A program made the position numbers and the translations under genes. From positions 1-9,169 of the forward strand of contig DATGWL010000213.1 in the NCBI GenBank assembly GCA_035299505.1: a stretch of DNA of 9,169 nt. Direction: 5' to 3'. Source of the DNA: M3007 sp035299505. Its GTDB lineage: Bacteria > Bacteroidota > Bacteroidia > Chitinophagales > Saprospiraceae. Each line of letters begins with the position of its first letter. Position 1 is the stretch's first letter. The notes beneath the pieces were generated by a model, which saw nothing but the letters and a program-made list of their open reading frames with translations, was not told the DNA's origin and made no database searches. Of this stretch, positions 6,643 through 9,169 are shown piece after piece.

Positions 6643-6664
6643 CCGCCGGGGCGCCCACCGGCGG
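6643..6664. other. GC-rich hairpin at immunity/core junction
   Basis: CCGCCGG (6643-6649) pairs exactly with CCGGCGG (6658-6664) around an 8-nt loop. It lies 8 bp after the TAG stop of the module 3 immunity gene, where AT-rich sequence switches to GC-rich core. No T-tract follows, so it is not a standard intrinsic terminator. It may simply be core coding sequence (APTGG) that happens to fold, but its place at the breakpoint is notable. Confidence 0.6.
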
Positions 6665-6671
6665 CTGGGTA

Positions 6672-8531
6672 GTGACCGCCGCTCCGGTGTACGATGAACT
6701 CAACCGCCTGGCAGACAAACGTTTGCATGCCAGCAATTACGATGGCATAACCCCCGTAGCCCTGGGAGCCAGCTTCAATTACCTGCAGAGCCTGGATTAC
6801 ACCTACAATATCCGGGGCTGGCTCACAGGCATCAACAACCCCGCCTCCTGTGCCCTTCAAGGCGGCGATCAACTGGCCGACCTGTTCAACATGGGTCTGG
6901 ATTATGAAAGCACAGCCAATGGCGCCACAGCGCAATTCAACGGCAATATAGCCGCCATGCAATGGCGCACTAATGTAAACGGCTCCTGCCTCACACGGCA
7001 GCAATACCGCTTTACCTACGACTATGCCAACCGCCTGCTTACGGCCAATCATTTTACGCACAATGGTACCGCCTGGGTGAATACCAACAATTACTCTGAA
7101 AGCAACATTGCGTATGATCTGAACGGCAATATCAAGACCTACACGCGTCGTGGATTGACAGCTCCGGCTACTTTTGGCATCATTGATCAGCTCACGTACA
7201 CGTACGGCGATGCGGCCCGTCCGGACCGCTTAACCAATGTGTCAGATGCCGGAAGCGCTGCCAAAGGCTTTAAGTTTACGTCTGGAGCGGCCGCCTATAC
7301 CTATGATCTAAACGGAAACCTCACGCAGGACAACCACAAAAGCCTGTCCTTCCAGTACAACTACCTGAATCTGCCCAATTACATCACCAACCCCGGCGGC
7401 TCGGAGATTACGATCACCTACACGGCGGATGGAGAAAAGCTCAGCAAAACATCTCCCACAGAAACCAGGAATTATGTATCAGGTATTGAGTACTTAGGAA
7501 ACGCGCTGGATGCAATATACCACGGAGAAGGGCGTTGTACACCTAATGGCGCAACGGCATTTTACTACGAATACACCATCAAAGACCACCTGGGCAATGC
7601 ACGGATAAACTTCCGGGCCAATGGCGCGGCAGTAACGTTCCTGCAAGAACTGCATTATTACCCCTTTGGCATGCTGATGGAAGGCATTGGCACCGCGCAG
7701 GTGACGAACAATGGGTATAAATACAACGGGAAAGAACTGAATGAGGATTTAGGCTTAAATTTGCACGATTATGGCGCGAGATGGTATGATGCGAGCTTGG
7801 GAAGATGGTGGAGTGTGGATCCGATGGGGGGGAAGTATCAACCTTGGAGTGGGTATAATTATGCTCTGGGCAATCCAATGAAATTTGTTGACCCGAATGG
7901 GATGGAAGTTGTAGAAAATGGAGATAATACAACTTTCACTGGAGACGACGCTGTAAATCAATTTGCACGTCTAAAAAGATTATATGGTTCGGATGAAAAT
8001 GCAAAAGAAGATAAAAGTGAAGTAAATGAGAATAGTAGAACGACAGAAGGCCCTGGCGACAAATTCAAATCACCCGATGCAGCAGCTAAAGATTGGGCTG
8101 CTACATACAACCATGAATCAATAGCAGATAATAAAGAAAGATCTTCGGCAATTTACAAAATTAAGGATTCAAAGGGTAATGTTTTATATGCTTATACACC
8201 GGCAGTAACAGGGGCTGGAGCTTCCGCGCCGGATGTTGAAACTACACCTCCAGGGACTCAAAGAATTGCAGATATTCATTCGCATGCTGCCTATGATGTT
8301 AAATATGATAACAACAACTTCTCACCAAATGACAAAATTGACAATAAATTTGATAATGAGCTTGGTTATGTTGTAACACCTTCAGGCTCTATTCAAAAGT
8401 ATGATCCAAAGACAGGTACAATTACAATAGTTGCCACGAACGCACCATCTGATTTAAATGATCCTACTGCTCCGCAGCCTCCAAAACTTAACACTCCACC
8501 GATAATCAACTTTTCTATAAATCATGAATAA
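6672..8531 (+). CDS. N-truncated Rhs protein with DUF4329/JAMM-like toxin tip (module 4)
   Basis: A 619-residue product. Residues 1-383 are Rhs core ending in ARWYDASLGRWWSVD, including the 1003-bp segment shared with module 3. The boundary motif FVDPNGM lies at 405-411. After a polar linker, the tip from about F465 reads FKSPDAAAKDWAATYN, HESIADNKERSSAIYK, then IADIHSHAAYD, FSPNDKID and GYVVTPSGSIQKYDP. I recognise this as the DUF4329 pattern. H536 and H538, with S551 and D554 (HxH followed by SxxD), plus an upstream Glu (E489 or E482), form a JAMM/MPN-like zinc site, so a metallo-isopeptidase or peptidase toxin is inferred. The frame is open from 6636 and reads as core from there. GTG at 6672 is merely the first start codon, so the natural 5' end is missing. 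The tip overlaps the immunity gene by 8 nt. Confidence 0.88.
   Translation: MTAAPVYDELNRLADKRLHASNYDGITPVALGASFNYLQSLDYTYNIRGWLTGINNPASCALQGGDQLADLFNMGLDYESTANGATAQFNGNIAAMQWRTNVNGSCLTRQQYRFTYDYANRLLTANHFTHNGTAWVNTNNYSESNIAYDLNGNIKTYTRRGLTAPATFGIIDQLTYTYGDAARPDRLTNVSDAGSAAKGFKFTSGAAAYTYDLNGNLTQDNHKSLSFQYNYLNLPNYITNPGGSEITITYTADGEKLSKTSPTETRNYVSGIEYLGNALDAIYHGEGRCTPNGATAFYYEYTIKDHLGNARINFRANGAAVTFLQELHYYPFGMLMEGIGTAQVTNNGYKYNGKELNEDLGLNLHDYGARWYDASLGRWWSVDPMGGKYQPWSGYNYALGNPMKFVDPNGMEVVENGDNTTFTGDDAVNQFARLKRLYGSDENAKEDKSEVNENSRTTEGPGDKFKSPDAAAKDWAATYNHESIADNKERSSAIYKIKDSKGNVLYAYTPAVTGAGASAPDVETTPPGTQRIADIHSHAAYDVKYDNNNFSPNDKIDNKFDNELGYVVTPSGSIQKYDPKTGTITIVATNAPSDLNDPTAPQPPKLNTPPIINFSINHE
6818..7820 (+). 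repeat. 1003-bp Rhs core direct repeat, copy B
   Basis: The partner of 4371-5373: same orientation, no gaps, about 50 substitutions, five amino-acid changes. In this copy the core extends a further ~180 bp upstream (to 6636), so copy A is the more truncated. Beyond 7820 the sequences diverge at nucleotide level, although a Lys-Tyr a few residues on is still aligned. Confidence 0.97.
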
Positions 8532-8847
8532 AACCATATTATGCATGTTATATGCGCTGTTTCATTGTTTCGGTTGTAGCCTTAAACAACCTGAACCATC
8601 TTCCTCTGTAAATAGCTATTCGGTTTTTGCTGTTCCAGATGAAGGTGAAGCAAAAAAAATTGCGTTGGAATCATGGTTGTCTTTGTATGGTGAGTCGGTT
8701 TTAGTGGATACGCCTTTTGTGTGTCAATTGAAAGATAGTATTTGGATAGTTGAGGGTACTCTTAATGGAAATAAAAAAGGCGGAGCACCGTATATAGAGA
8801 TCGGGAGGTATGATGGAAGGATTTATATGGTCAGTCATAGCAAATGA
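8524..8847 (+). CDS. NTF2-fold immunity protein, probable lipoprotein (module 4)
   Basis: A 107-residue protein whose ATG lies 8 bases inside the end of the DUF4329-type toxin gene. The N-terminus MNKTILCMLYALFHCFGC looks like a lipoprotein signal with C18 as the lipidated residue, though the lipobox (CFGC) is atypical. The mature domain carries the pattern of the NTF2-fold immunity family: EAKKIALESWLSLYG, then VDTPFVCQLKDSIWIVEGTL, then GGAPYIEIGRYDGRIYMVSHSK. The features are IA..W...YG, a P-x7-9-W-x-V-x-G core, GG.PYIEI and the DG-I- terminal strand. Members of that family are found next to polymorphic toxins. I infer that it binds and blocks the module 4 tip in the periplasm or at a membrane surface. 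No terminator follows; the gene ends 30 bp before the right flanking repeat. Confidence 0.85.
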   Translation: MNKTILCMLYALFHCFGCSLKQPEPSSSVNSYSVFAVPDEGEAKKIALESWLSLYGESVLVDTPFVCQLKDSIWIVEGTLNGNKKGGAPYIEIGRYDGRIYMVSHSK

Positions 8848-9169
8848 TCATTAAAATTGCTGAAATATAGGGTAATTCTGACCCGCCCAGTCTTCCCACA
8901 CAACCTTATTTCCACATCCCACAGCCCCGCTATCAAAATAAAGGCTGCTTTTTGGTAGAATGGGCATTGCGCTGTACTTTTCTGCTTGGAGAAAACTCCA
9001 AGCAAGGCGCTTGGGTAACAGGGTAATCATTCATTAGAGTTGTTGTGGTATGATAATCAATCATTTAAGCAAAAGTTCCAGATTCCGGCACAAACACCTG
9101 CAACGAGGTTATACAATTGAATATCGCGACAGCGTAAACGATCTGATAAAAATCTAAAACGCTTCAATC
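8848..9169. other. Right flank without a recognisable gene
   Basis: I see no supportable coding region in these 322 bases. They hold the right copy of the flanking repeat (8878-8922) and a 9-bp hairpin with one wobble (8930-8938 with 8950-8958). They also hold a perfect 9-bp hairpin with an AAAA loop (TGCTTGGAG, 8983-8991, with 8996-9004). The last ~120 bases are unremarkable; the longest plus frame from an ATG there is 35 codons (9050-9157) and resembles nothing I know. Confidence 0.7.
8878..8922. repeat. Right copy of ~45-bp imperfect direct repeat flanking the toxin array
   Basis: This is similar in the same orientation to 2608-2652; the core TTCCCA..CAACCTT..T.TCCACATCCCAC is shared. It is followed after 7 bp by a stem-loop (8930-8958), mirroring the left copy. 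It lies 30 bp beyond the last immunity gene, which makes it a candidate right boundary of the array. Confidence 0.65.

Noticed and set aside
6576..7061. A 161-codon minus-strand ORF, with relatives at 4408-4614, 5132-5431 and 7579-7932
   Set aside because: Antisense to the repeated Rhs core; the similarity among them only reflects the core duplication.
9016..9027. TAACAGGGTAAT, matching 12 bp of the I-SceI homing endonuclease site
   Set aside because: The 5' third of the 18-bp site does not match (a base is missing) and no intron or homing gene is nearby; coincidence.
9050..9157. A 35-codon plus ORF (MIINHLSKSSRF...)
   Set aside because: Too short, no recognisable motif and no context; could be chance or a remnant.

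Overview
The window looks like an accessory region of a Bacteroidota chromosome. The evidence is a TonB-dependent receptor, Rhs/YD-repeat proteins with Bacteroidota-type boundary motifs (for example YVTPYNYAEN..IDLWGMQ), lipoprotein and signal-peptide immunity candidates, and no convincing Shine-Dalgarno sequences. A more precise placement (Saprospiria-like) would be a guess.

Left part (1-2444): a complete minus-strand TonB-dependent outer-membrane receptor. It is bracketed by two different tandem arrays of 7-bp units. CCGT-type units (1-96) run into its stop codon. CCAAT-type units (2496-2537) lie just upstream of its start, inside a larger inverted repeat (2468-2582).

Right part (about 2.6-8.9 kb): a plus-strand array of four displaced ('orphan') Rhs C-terminal toxin/immunity modules, with no full-length rhs gene in view. 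Module 1 is only the tail of a probable toxin, overlapped by a lipoprotein gene (2692-3427). Module 2 is a short Rhs-core scrap with a 10-nt frameshifting deletion, a hydrophobic Gly/Ala-rich C-terminal region and a two-TM protein (3428-4345). Module 3 is an N-truncated core, then a coiled coil, then an HEGGH metallopeptidase-like tip, with a secreted immunity candidate (4371-6635). Module 4 is an N-truncated core, then a DUF4329/JAMM-like tip, with an NTF2-fold lipoprotein immunity protein (6636-8847). The cores of modules 3 and 4 are a gap-free 1003-bp direct repeat with about 50 nucleotide but only 5 amino-acid differences. Cores are GC-richer; tips and immunity genes are strikingly AT-rich.

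How it works together (inference): the array looks like a reservoir of toxin/immunity pairs. The shared cores can recombine with each other, or with an intact rhs gene elsewhere, to swap toxin tips. The downstream immunity genes, all predicted to be exported or membrane-bound, would protect the cell envelope. A ~45-bp imperfect direct repeat followed by a hairpin brackets the whole array (2608-2652 and 8878-8922) and may mark the edges of the unit.
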